Below, one piece after another: positions 27,001 through 34,220 of a DNA stretch of 64,000 bases. The stretch lies in NCBI RefSeq assembly GCF_026107515.2, contig NZ_JAPCHW010000007.1:62001-126000 (forward strand), given 5' to 3'. The stretch is from Glutamicibacter sp. MNS18. GTDB lineage: Bacteria > Actinomycetota > Actinomycetes > Actinomycetales > Micrococcaceae. The notes under the pieces are model-generated. The model was not told the origin of the DNA, ran no database searches, and saw nothing but the letters and a program-made list of their open reading frames with translations. The translations under genes were made by a program, and so were the position numbers. Position 1 is the first letter of the stretch; each line of letters opens with the position of its first letter.

Positions 27001-29115
27001 GAATCACACACCACCGAGGAGGACATCGAGGTCTCGCTGACCCCGAACACCCCGCCGGAGGCAGCCATCTCCCAGGTCTGCAACGAGCTGGAATGCACCT
27101 TCAACGGTGGCGGCTCGGTGGACCAGGAAGGGGAGATCGTCTCCTACGCCTGGTCGACCAGTGACGGCGGCAGCGGCGACGCGGTGGAATTCATCCACCA
27201 GTTCCCCGCAGCCGGCACCTACCAGGTCAGCCTGACCGTGACCGACGAGGCCGGCGCCACCGATACGGCGGAAACCGAGGTGACGGTCTCACCGACACCG
27301 AACCAGGTGCCGGTGGCCACCTTCACCCAGGACTGCACGTTCCTGTCCTGCACCTTTGATGCCAAGGACGCCGAGGATCCGGATGGGGAGATCGTCTCCT
27401 ACATCTGGAGCATAGGCAATGATCAGATCGGTGAGGGCATGGTCACCACCTACGCCTTCGACGCCTCGGGCACCTACCAGGTGACCTTGACCGTGTCCGA
27501 TGACTCGGGCGACTCGGCCAGTGAAACGGTGCCGGTGACGGTCAACGAGGATCCGGGTCCGGAACCGGGGAACAACGTCTCGTTTGTCACCTCGGCAGCG
27601 AATAGCGGAACCGTCACGGCGAGCAACCACTCGGTTTCCATCCCATCCTCGGTCCAGGAAGGGGACCTGATGATCGCGGTGCTCTCGACCAATAACGGCA
27701 GCACCTCGCTCACGGCCCCGAACGGCTGGGACACCAGGGCCGATGCTTCCACCAACGGAATGAATGGTGCAATCTACTCCAAGGTTGCCACCGCCTCCGA
27801 CGCCGGGAGCACGGTCACGGTCAGCAGCTCGGACTTCGTCAGGGGTTCGCTGGTGCTCTCGGTCTACCGGGATGCAACAGTGGACGCCGCCTCGTTCGCG
27901 ATGCAGAGTGAAACCTCCTCGGGTAGTGAGCACACCACACCGGTGCTCAACGCCCAGGCGAACAGCTGGTTGGTGTCCTACTGGGCGGACAAGACCGCCA
28001 ACACCTCCACCTGGCAGCTGCCCAGCGGGAAGGTCGCCCGGGAGACCGGAGCCGGAACGGGTGCCGGGCACCTGTCCTGGATGCTAGCCGACTCGAACGG
28101 ATCCGTCTCCGCCGGGGACGCCGGTGGCGTGGTGGCTACCGCCAACTCGGCGTCGGCCAATGCCGTGATGGCCACGGTGGTCCTGGCCGGGGCACCGGGT
28201 AGTGGCGGCGGTCCGAATGCGGCACCGAACGCGGCCTTCGATTGGGACTGCGTCTTCCTGGCATGCATCTTCGATGGAACCGACTCCTCGGATCCTGAGG
28301 GGTCACTGCTCGAATATGCGTGGTCGGTCAACGGGACCGACATGGCGGTAGGCGAGATCTTCAGTCATGGCTTCACCGAGGCGGGCACCTACGAGGTCAC
28401 GCTGACCGTCACCGACCCCGAAGGGGCCAGCGACAGCCAGAGCTATTCGGTGACCGTGGAGGAGGACGAGGGTCCGCCACCGGTATCCGATGTCGACTTC
28501 GTGGCCTCGGCTGCCAACGCGGGCACCACGAACGCGTTGAATCATTCGGTCCAGCTGCCCTCGGGGGTCCAGGAAGGGGATGTGTTGGTGGCGGTTCTGA
28601 CCACCAACCTGTTCAACTCCGGGGCCTCGGTACCGGCGGGCTGGGAAGCCAGGGCCAACGTGTCCACGGCGTCCATGGAGGGCTACATGTTCTCCAAGGT
28701 CGCCACGGCGGCTGATGCCGGATCAAACGTCACGGTGTCGCTCAATGGCTACGCGAGGGCTTCGCTGACGGTCTCGGTATACCGCAACGCGGCGGTCACG
28801 GCGGCATCCTTCGTGATGGAAACCCCTGCCGGGGCCTCCAACCAGCACGTGACGCCGGACGCCGAAGCCGTGGCCGGCAGCTGGGTGCTTTCCTACTGGG
28901 GAGACAAGACGGCGGCCACCAGCTCCTGGTCGGTGCCTTCCTCCCTGGATGTGCGCCAGACAGGTGCGGGTACCGGGGCAGGCCACCTGTCCTGGATGAT
29001 GGCCGACTCCGGCGGTCCGGTCAGCGCCGGTACCGTTGGCGGTGTCACCGGCACCGCGGACAGCAGCACCGCGAACGCGGTCATGGGCACGGTGGTGCTC
29101 GGGGCCGCGGACTAG
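24046..29115 (+). CDS. Giant secreted malectin/PKD multidomain protein
   Basis: A 1,689-residue exported protein with a signal peptide at about 1-30 (RFRRFLAALAGFAMVLG, cut near AFAA). Residues about 30-450 form a beta-propeller of repeated VYIGGQY/VFFGGEF-type strands. Residues about 480-625 resemble malectin (VEVRVYLADRC, NGIEIVDL). A second propeller-like part leads to four PKD domains (about 830-1170; VSYDWDFGDGNTATG), a beta module (about 1175-1385), a fifth PKD (about 1390-1480) and a second copy of the module (about 1483-1689). Each PKD carries a Cys-x4-Cys pair (CTDLDC, CDQLEC, CNELEC, CTFLSC, CVFLAC). No LPXTG or catalytic motif is seen. A glycan-binding surface or matrix protein is likely. 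Confidence 0.85.
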   Translation: MRFRRFLAALAGFAMVLGLTGINAQAAFAAEQHYDTVVSTTPRNNTPHVLDGIVFAIAEVGDTIVLGGSFTQVQAASGGPVLTRNRLVAFNKNTGAISTSFAPNLNSTVRAVVPAANGTSVYIGGQYGTLNGQSAPKVMQLNLSNGQRVSQFNPGFVNAVVHDINLVGNRLFFGGEFSTVGGQQRLGLAEVNATTGALSANTTVAFEGTHRGGNTFVHKFDVDAAGEKLVATGNFRTIDGQDRVQVGMLDISGGQTTVADWQTNRWTPNCYPSFAYYLNDLDFAPDGSYFVLSSMGGYGSGPPTLCDTISRWQSDHSGSGVNPVWVDYTGGDSVYAVEATGDTVYFGGHMRWVNNPFRADAAGQGAVEREGIGALSATNGMPIAWNPGRDRGRGVFDLLATSDGLWVGSDTDRIARYIYKGRIALFPLAGGSEIPHSEPPGLPVDVLQAGGDTALDERYLYRINTGGDTIGAQDGGIDWMGDINPPGSTYRSTGNNAAGYDLVPNVHSSVPESTPRAIYSSERWDPAGGPQMAYNFPVQSGKNVEVRVYLADRCDCTVAPGSRVYHLDIEGERAFSNIDLNANPGHNIGTVYTKQVVSDGNISLSFDHVVENPAVNGIEIVDLDAEAPDPGEANQAQEIYFNGTVAGSKGVTDLAGTVAWDDVKGGFVANGKMYLAMSNGTFVSRPFNGSTIGAPTELNLYGLSNFATEIGNMTGLFFKHDRIYFTLNGQNQLFMRYLDLDSSIVGAERFTVATMGSGISWNNVRGMFLAEDTLYLANAAGELLAADWTQTVTDGTASGPTQVVSSPAEHGVNWSANALISMDSDGAPPLPNQPPTADIDAQCTDLDCVFDAAGSTDDNEIVSYDWDFGDGNTATGVEVEHSYAATGQYQVTLTVTDDDGASASTSTTVNVTAPPNQAPTAVITSSCDQLECTFSGADSGDPDGEIVSWTWTTSDGGSGDGVDFSHEFATEGTYTVLLTVTDDEGESHTTEEDIEVSLTPNTPPEAAISQVCNELECTFNGGGSVDQEGEIVSYAWSTSDGGSGDAVEFIHQFPAAGTYQVSLTVTDEAGATDTAETEVTVSPTPNQVPVATFTQDCTFLSCTFDAKDAEDPDGEIVSYIWSIGNDQIGEGMVTTYAFDASGTYQVTLTVSDDSGDSASETVPVTVNEDPGPEPGNNVSFVTSAANSGTVTASNHSVSIPSSVQEGDLMIAVLSTNNGSTSLTAPNGWDTRADASTNGMNGAIYSKVATASDAGSTVTVSSSDFVRGSLVLSVYRDATVDAASFAMQSETSSGSEHTTPVLNAQANSWLVSYWADKTANTSTWQLPSGKVARETGAGTGAGHLSWMLADSNGSVSAGDAGGVVATANSASANAVMATVVLAGAPGSGGGPNAAPNAAFDWDCVFLACIFDGTDSSDPEGSLLEYAWSVNGTDMAVGEIFSHGFTEAGTYEVTLTVTDPEGASDSQSYSVTVEEDEGPPPVSDVDFVASAANAGTTNALNHSVQLPSGVQEGDVLVAVLTTNLFNSGASVPAGWEARANVSTASMEGYMFSKVATAADAGSNVTVSLNGYARASLTVSVYRNAAVTAASFVMETPAGASNQHVTPDAEAVAGSWVLSYWGDKTAATSSWSVPSSLDVRQTGAGTGAGHLSWMMADSGGPVSAGTVGGVTGTADSSTANAVMGTVVLGAAD
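27568..28190 (+). repeat. Duplicated beta module, copy 1
   Basis: It encodes about 208 residues matching the 28492-29112 copy: FVTSAANSGT, NHSVSIPSSVQEGD, GAGTGAGHLSWMLADS, ANAVMATVVL. Confidence 0.8.
28492..29112 (+). repeat. Duplicated beta module, copy 2
   Basis: It matches copy 1 with FVASAANAGT, NHSVQLPSGVQEGD, GAGTGAGHLSWMMADS and ANAVMGTVVL, and ends the protein. This is an internal duplication together with the fifth PKD. Confidence 0.8.
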
Positions 29116-29133
29116 GTCACACCAGGTAAGTAC

Positions 29134-29175
29134 CCGGTGGCCCCCGATCCCTCAGCAGGGAGCGGGGGCCACCGG
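29134..29175 (+). terminator. Strong hairpin after the surface-protein gene
   Basis: CCGGTGGCCCCCG (29134-29146) pairs perfectly with CGGGGGCCACCGG (29163-29175); an inner TCCCT-CAGC-AGGGA extends the stem. No T-run is present. Confidence 0.75.
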
Positions 29176-29375
29176 TGTGTCTGTACCCCTGCGGCGCGAT
29201 CCGTGTCATGTGGGGCGACAACCGGCAGGTACCGGCCGTAGACGCGGGCACGCACGCTCTGCGAGGATGGAGGCAGCGACCACCCGGTACCTACCGGACG
29301 GGCCTCGTGCCGGAAGACCGGGCGGAGCGGCCCGGCCCATCCGAGGTGGGTGCAGGACAATACAGGGGGAGTATT

Positions 29376-31139
29376 GTGGGATTCGATGCGATCCTGACCA
29401 TGATCATCGTTGCCGCCGTCCTGGGACTGCTGGCGGCCACCAGGTTGGCCGCGGACATCATCCTGATGGGTGCGGCGCTGGCGCTGATGCTGTTGGGGAT
29501 CCTGACACCGGTCGAGGCGCTCGCCGGCTTCTCGAACACCGGGGTGATCACCGTGGCGGTGCTCTACGTGGTGGCGGCGGGACTCAGCGAGACCGGGGCG
29601 GTGCAATGGATCGCCCAGAACCTGCTGGGCCGCCCGTCGTCGGTGCGTGGGGCCTACGCGCGGATGCTGCTACCGGTCGCTGGACTCAGCGCCCTGCTGA
29701 ACAACACCACGGTGGTGGCCATGATGCTGCCCGCCATCCAGGAGTGGGCCTCGAGGCTGCGGATCCCTGCCTCCAAGCTGCTGATCCCGCTGAGCTACAT
29801 GGCGATCCTGGGTGGAACGATCACCCTGATCGGGACCAGTACCAACCTGGTGGTGGACGGGCTACTGCAGTCCGAGAAAGGCGTGTCGCTGCGGATGTTC
29901 GATATCGCCGCGGTCGGTTTGCCGCTGACGGTGATCGGCGCGGTGTTCCTGACCCTGGTCGGTGACAAGCTGCTGCCCGACCGGCAAGGCGCCCTGGAAC
30001 AGATGCAAAGCGCGCGCGAGTACGCAGTGGAGTTCAAGGTGGTTCCACGCGGGCCGGTAGCCGGCAAGACGGTGGCCGCAGCGGGATTGCGCAGCCTGAC
30101 CCACGGCTACCTCACCCGGGTGGAGCGCGATGAGCATATGGTGGTGGAGGTCACCCCGGAACTCGTGCTGGATCCCGAGGATGTGCTGATCTTCGTCGGT
30201 GCCCCGGAATGCGCCAATGAGCTCAGGCAGGTCCGCGGACTGGAACCCAACGCCGGGGACGTGAACAAGTTGGCCATCCGGCACTCGCAGCGTCGGCTGG
30301 TGGAGGCGGTGGTGGGTCCGGACTTCACCGGTATCGGCCAAAGCATCCGCGAGAGCCGATTCCGCTCGCGCTACCAGGCGGTGATCCTGTCCATTTCCCG
30401 CTCGGGGGAAATGATGCGGGGGAAGATCGGGGATGTGAAGCTGCGGGTGGGGGACACCCTGCTGATGGAGACCGGTACCGACTTCGTGCGCCACTACCGG
30501 TACCGGCGGGACTTCATGCTGGTCAGCAACATCAGTACCACGGCCCCGGCCAACTTCCGCAAGGCCCCCTGGGCCATCCTGATCCTGCTCGGGATGGTGC
30601 TGCTCAACGCCTTCGGGGTACTGGAAGTCATCCAGGCGGCCCTGCTGGCTGCCGCGGCCATGCTGGTGACCGGGTGCCTGACCGTGGGCAATGTCCGGCG
30701 GCATATCGACCTGCAGGTGATCATCGTGATCTCAGCCTCCTTCGCGCTGGGAGCGGCTATGGTCAAGACCGGGGCCGCGGCCACGATCGCCCAGAGCCTG
30801 CTGTCCGTGGGTGTCGGCGCGTGGGGTGCGCTGGCGCTGGTGTTCCTGCTGACCTTGTGCTTCACCGAACTGCTGACCAACAACGCCGCGGCAGTTCTGG
30901 TGTTTCCCATTGCCATGGCCGTGGCCGACACCGTGGGATCCGACTTCATGCCCTTTGCGATCACCGTGATGGTGGCCGCCTCGGCCAGTTTCATCATTCC
31001 CATCGGTTACCAGACGAATCTGATGGTCATGGGCCCCGGAGGGTACCGGGTCTCGGATTACATCCGGATCGGGATCCCCATGAGCCTGCTAACCGCCGCG
31101 GTGACCCTGGGCATCGTGCCTCTGGTCTGGCCCTTCTAG
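29376..31139 (+). CDS. SLC13-type (DASS) transporter, likely sulfate uptake
   Basis: A 587-residue membrane transporter. The GTG start follows AGGGGGA at 29365; the frame is open to 29175 but that part lacks a start signal. Helices begin at DAILTMIIVAAVLGLLAA. The two conserved re-entrant signatures are LNNTTVVAMMLP with LGGTITLIGTSTNLVVDG in the first half and TNNAAAVLVFPIA with IPIGYQTNLMVMGPGGY in the second. Two TrkA-C (RCK_C) domains sit in the central cytosolic loop (about residues 205-370), as in the sulfate-type branch. Next to APS kinase, CysQ, CysD and CysN, sulfate is the best guess. It converges on the APS kinase gene with a single base between the stops. Confidence 0.85.
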   Translation: MGFDAILTMIIVAAVLGLLAATRLAADIILMGAALALMLLGILTPVEALAGFSNTGVITVAVLYVVAAGLSETGAVQWIAQNLLGRPSSVRGAYARMLLPVAGLSALLNNTTVVAMMLPAIQEWASRLRIPASKLLIPLSYMAILGGTITLIGTSTNLVVDGLLQSEKGVSLRMFDIAAVGLPLTVIGAVFLTLVGDKLLPDRQGALEQMQSAREYAVEFKVVPRGPVAGKTVAAAGLRSLTHGYLTRVERDEHMVVEVTPELVLDPEDVLIFVGAPECANELRQVRGLEPNAGDVNKLAIRHSQRRLVEAVVGPDFTGIGQSIRESRFRSRYQAVILSISRSGEMMRGKIGDVKLRVGDTLLMETGTDFVRHYRYRRDFMLVSNISTTAPANFRKAPWAILILLGMVLLNAFGVLEVIQAALLAAAAMLVTGCLTVGNVRRHIDLQVIIVISASFALGAAMVKTGAAATIAQSLLSVGVGAWGALALVFLLTLCFTELLTNNAAAVLVFPIAMAVADTVGSDFMPFAITVMVAASASFIIPIGYQTNLMVMGPGGYRVSDYIRIGIPMSLLTAAVTLGIVPLVWPF

Positions 31140-31140
31140 G

Positions 31141-32304
31141 TCATACCCGGATCCGCAGCAGCTGCAGCACCCGGTCGGCGGCCGTAGGGACATCCACCTG
31201 CGACAGGTCCAAGGTCACATCCGCATCCTCAGGTACCTCGTACGGCGAGTCGATCCCGGTGAAGTCCTTGAGCAGACCGGCCCGGGCCTTGGCGTACAGG
31301 CCTTTGCGGTCACGTTCTTCACAGACTTCAAGCGGCGTGCTGACGTGCACCAGGTAGTAGCGGCCCACCGGGCGGACCAGTTGGCTAACCGCGGTCCGGG
31401 TGGCGGCGAAGGGGGCGATCGGCGCGCATAGGGCGATCCCGCCGACCTCGGCGATCCGGGCGGCGATCCAGCCGATCCGCTCCACATTGGTTTCCCGGTC
31501 CTCACGGGAGAACCCCAATCCCTTGGAGATGAACCGGCGGATGTCATCCCCGTCCAGCAACACGGCCCGTCGCCCCAGATGCTGGTGGATCCGCTCCTGC
31601 ACCGCACGGGCCAGGGTGGACTTGCCCGAACCAGAAAGCCCGCTGAACAGCACCACCACCCCGTCGGTGCCCGCAGCGAGCTGCATGCCACCGGAACGGA
31701 AGTCCGCCAGCCGGTACGAGGACAAACGTTCCAGTGGTGTAGCGGCCTGGATGCCATCAGGCAGGATCAGATGCCCGCACCCGGCCTCGGGGAACAGCGA
31801 GGCCGCGGCCTGCAGCTGTTCCATGGCCTGAGCGTATTCGGGACCCCGGGCCTCGGAACTATGCCGCACCAACACCAGGCGCAGACCCGAGGGCAGTTCA
31901 GGGCGCTGCATCAACGCGGCCAGATTTCCGGCTGACGGTGCCCGGTCAAAGAGCACCACCGGCTGGTTATCCAGCGGTTCGGTGATCCGTAGTGCGCGGA
32001 AGGCGCCGTGTTCGGCGCGGGCCAGCCGGCGCACCCCTCGGACCGTGGCGGGGATCCCCGCATCCCGATCTGACTCCTGCCACCGGTAGCCCAGCAGAGC
32101 CAGCGCGGTGCCATCCGGGTCCGCCAGCACCACCTGTCCGGCTGCGTTGTCCCGCACCACCGGATCGTTCCAGAACGGAAGAATGCCATTTGCCAGGGCC
32201 GAGGCATCCAGCAAGCCGCCCAACACCAGCTCGACCAGATCCAGATGCCCCGGATCCAATTGGACGCTTGGCGCGTTGAGCACCTGGTCGTGTGAATTCC
32301 CCAT
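31141..32304 (-). CDS. cysC: Adenylylsulfate (APS) kinase with extra N-terminal domain
   Basis: Phosphorylates APS with ATP to give PAPS, the sulfate donor. The last ~180 of 387 residues are a complete APS kinase: P-loop VVLFSGLSGSGKSTLA, VLLDGDDIRRFISKGLGFS, REDRETNVERIGWIA, and FTGIDSPYEVPEDADVTLD. The first ~190 residues are not kinase. They may be a reduced ATP-sulfurylase or PUA-like relic (LVELVLGGLLDASALANGILPFW) without the HNPxHRGH-type nucleotide motif. Since CysDN is encoded nearby, the relic need not be active. CTTGGGGGGA (32308-32317) precedes the ATG pair at 32304/32307; the open frame to 32418 is disfavoured. It faces away from cysQ across a 193-bp divergent region. Confidence 0.9.
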   Translation of the reverse strand: MGNSHDQVLNAPSVQLDPGHLDLVELVLGGLLDASALANGILPFWNDPVVRDNAAGQVVLADPDGTALALLGYRWQESDRDAGIPATVRGVRRLARAEHGAFRALRITEPLDNQPVVLFDRAPSAGNLAALMQRPELPSGLRLVLVRHSSEARGPEYAQAMEQLQAAASLFPEAGCGHLILPDGIQAATPLERLSSYRLADFRSGGMQLAAGTDGVVVLFSGLSGSGKSTLARAVQERIHQHLGRRAVLLDGDDIRRFISKGLGFSREDRETNVERIGWIAARIAEVGGIALCAPIAPFAATRTAVSQLVRPVGRYYLVHVSTPLEVCEERDRKGLYAKARAGLLKDFTGIDSPYEVPEDADVTLDLSQVDVPTAADRVLQLLRIRV

Positions 32305-32307
32305 CAT

Positions 32308-32317
32308 TCCCCCCAAG
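32308..32317 (-). promoter_or_regulatory. CTTGGGGGGA ribosome-binding element
   Basis: CTTGGGGGGA lies 3 bases before the APS kinase ATG 32304 (ATG 32307 abuts it). Confidence 0.6.
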
Positions 32318-32497
32318 AAATATCGGCCTGCATCCCAGACTAGATTCGATCTTGGAAATGGGCTAGGGAGGAGCCGATAAATACCTGTCTGGCCCAAACC
32401 CTTTTGCCGGAGGGGCAAACATGGATACTATTACGGAACAGCAAGCGCTTCGGGGGAATGCCTTGACTGTTTCCGGGGCTCTAAGGGGGGAAGCTCA

Positions 32498-33244
32498 GTG
32501 GGGGACTTGCACCGTGCCATCAAGATCGCTGAAGAAGCCGGTCAACGATTGCTCAACCTACGCACGAAAGCCGGTGAACTCGGCCTGGACGGGCGCGCGC
32601 TCAAGGACGCCGGGGACCGGGCGTCACAGGACTACCTGGACCAGGTACTGCGCCGGTTCTATCCCGAGGACGCGATCCTCTCCGAGGAGGCCTTGGACGA
32701 CAAGTCACGCTTGGACAACCACCGGGTATGGATCATCGATCCGTTGGACGGGACCCGCGAGTATTCGGAATTCCGTGACGACTGGGCCGTACACGTTGCA
32801 CTCTGGAAATCCGGGGCACTGGTTGCCGGCGCCGTGGCACTTCCCGGCAAATCAATGGTGCTGGCCAGCGGGGATGATCCCATCAGGGGACCGGCCCTGA
32901 ACGGCAGGCCGATCCGCATCGCGGTCTCCCGTACCCGGCCACCGGATATTGTCAACCATCTGGCCAACGAACTGGATATCGACCTAGTGCCGATGGGATC
33001 GGCCGGCTACAAGGTCTGCGCCGTGGTCCGCGGCGAAGTCGACGCCTACGTCCACGCCGGCGGGCAATACGAATGGGACTCGGCCGCACCGGTCGCCGTG
33101 GCGGCGGGCAGGGGACTGCACACCAGCCGAATCGACGGAAGCGCACTGGAATACAACCGGGCGGATCCATACCTGCCGGACCTGCTGGTCTGTCGGCCAG
33201 AGCTGAAGGACACCCTGCTAGAGACCATCCGGACCTACGGATAA
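32498..33244 (+). CDS. cysQ: 3'(2'),5'-bisphosphate nucleotidase CysQ
   Basis: A 248-residue inositol-monophosphatase-fold enzyme that hydrolyses PAP (or PAPS) to AMP (or APS). The metal site is intact: LSEEALDD, DPLDGTREY near residues 83-91, and the second-half AGGQYEWDSAAPVAVA. PAP is the by-product of sulfotransferases and inhibits them, so its removal fits the two sulfotransferases of this window. The GTG start follows AAGGGGGGAAGCTCA. It begins a plus-strand run with cysD and cysN (45 bp and 1 bp gaps). Confidence 0.92.
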   Translation: MGDLHRAIKIAEEAGQRLLNLRTKAGELGLDGRALKDAGDRASQDYLDQVLRRFYPEDAILSEEALDDKSRLDNHRVWIIDPLDGTREYSEFRDDWAVHVALWKSGALVAGAVALPGKSMVLASGDDPIRGPALNGRPIRIAVSRTRPPDIVNHLANELDIDLVPMGSAGYKVCAVVRGEVDAYVHAGGQYEWDSAAPVAVAAGRGLHTSRIDGSALEYNRADPYLPDLLVCRPELKDTLLETIRTYG

Positions 33245-33273
33245 GACCACCAACACCATTTGTCTTCATTGAA

Positions 33274-33282
33274 CTTGGGGGA
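33274..33282 (+). promoter_or_regulatory. CTTGGGGGA ribosome-binding element
   Basis: CTTGGGGGA lies 7 bases before cysD ATG 33290 and rules out the upstream in-frame ATT/ATG context at 33260. Confidence 0.7.
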
Positions 33283-33289
33283 TTTCTCA

Positions 33290-34219
33290 ATGAAACTCAA
33301 AAATGCCGCAGCAACGGGCATGCGATATCAACTCGACCAGCTTTCCGCGCTGGAAGCCGAATCGATCTTCATCATCAGGGAAGTCGTGGCCGAACTCGAA
33401 CGGCCCGGACTGCTCTTCTCCGGAGGCAAGGACTCCGCGGTGCTGCTGCACCTGGCGGCCAAGGCCTTCGCACCGGCGGCCATTCCGTTCCCGGTGGTGC
33501 ATATCGATACCGGGCACAATTTCCAGGAAGTCCTGGACTTCCGTGACGCCGAGGTGTCCCGCAGGGGAGTACGGTTGATCGTCGGATCGGTCCAGGAAGC
33601 GATCGATGCCGGGGACGTGGTCGAGGAACGCAACGGCTCACGCAACCGCATCCAGACCCCGGTGCTGCTGGACACCATCGAGAAGCACGAGCTGAATGCG
33701 TTGATGGGCGGCGCTCGCCGGGACGAGGAAAAGGCCCGTGCCAAGGAGAGGGTCTTCTCCTTCCGGGACGACTTCGGCCAGTGGGATCCGAAGAACCAGC
33801 GTCCGGAACTGTGGGGGCTGTACAACAGCCGGTTGAATCACGGGGAAAGCATCCGTGTCTTCCCGCTGTCCAATTGGACCGAATTGGATATCTGGCATTA
33901 CATCGAGCGGGAGAACGTCATCCTGCCCTCGATCTACTACGCGCACGAACGCGAGGTGTTCGAACGCAGCGGCATGCTTTTTGGGGTCCACCCGTTCTGC
34001 ACACCGCGTGATGACGAAATGGTCCGCACCCAGATGGTGCGTTATCGCACGGTCGGGGATGCGAGCCTGACCGCGGCCGTGGCCTCCACCGCGACCACCA
34101 CGGCGCAGATCGTCGAGGAGGTGGCCACCACGCGCATCACCGAACGTGGGGCCACCCGCGGTGATGACCAGGTCAGCGAGGCGGCCATGGAGGACCGCAA
34201 GAAGGAAGGGTACTTCTAA
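33290..34219 (+). CDS. cysD: Sulfate adenylyltransferase subunit 2 (CysD)
   Basis: The catalytic PP-loop subunit of ATP sulfurylase, which makes APS from ATP and sulfate together with the GTPase CysN. The 309 residues are typical. The PP-loop is LLFSGGKDSAVLLHLAAKAF near residue 40-55, then VVHIDTGHNFQEVLDFRD, ALMGGARRDEEKARAKERVFS and PLSNWTELDIWHYI, all hallmark CysD segments. The stop is 1 base before the cysN ATG. No PAPS reductase (CysH) is adjacent, unlike assimilation operons. Confidence 0.95.
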   Translation: MKLKNAAATGMRYQLDQLSALEAESIFIIREVVAELERPGLLFSGGKDSAVLLHLAAKAFAPAAIPFPVVHIDTGHNFQEVLDFRDAEVSRRGVRLIVGSVQEAIDAGDVVEERNGSRNRIQTPVLLDTIEKHELNALMGGARRDEEKARAKERVFSFRDDFGQWDPKNQRPELWGLYNSRLNHGESIRVFPLSNWTELDIWHYIERENVILPSIYYAHEREVFERSGMLFGVHPFCTPRDDEMVRTQMVRYRTVGDASLTAAVASTATTTAQIVEEVATTRITERGATRGDDQVSEAAMEDRKKEGYF

Positions 34220-34220
34220 A

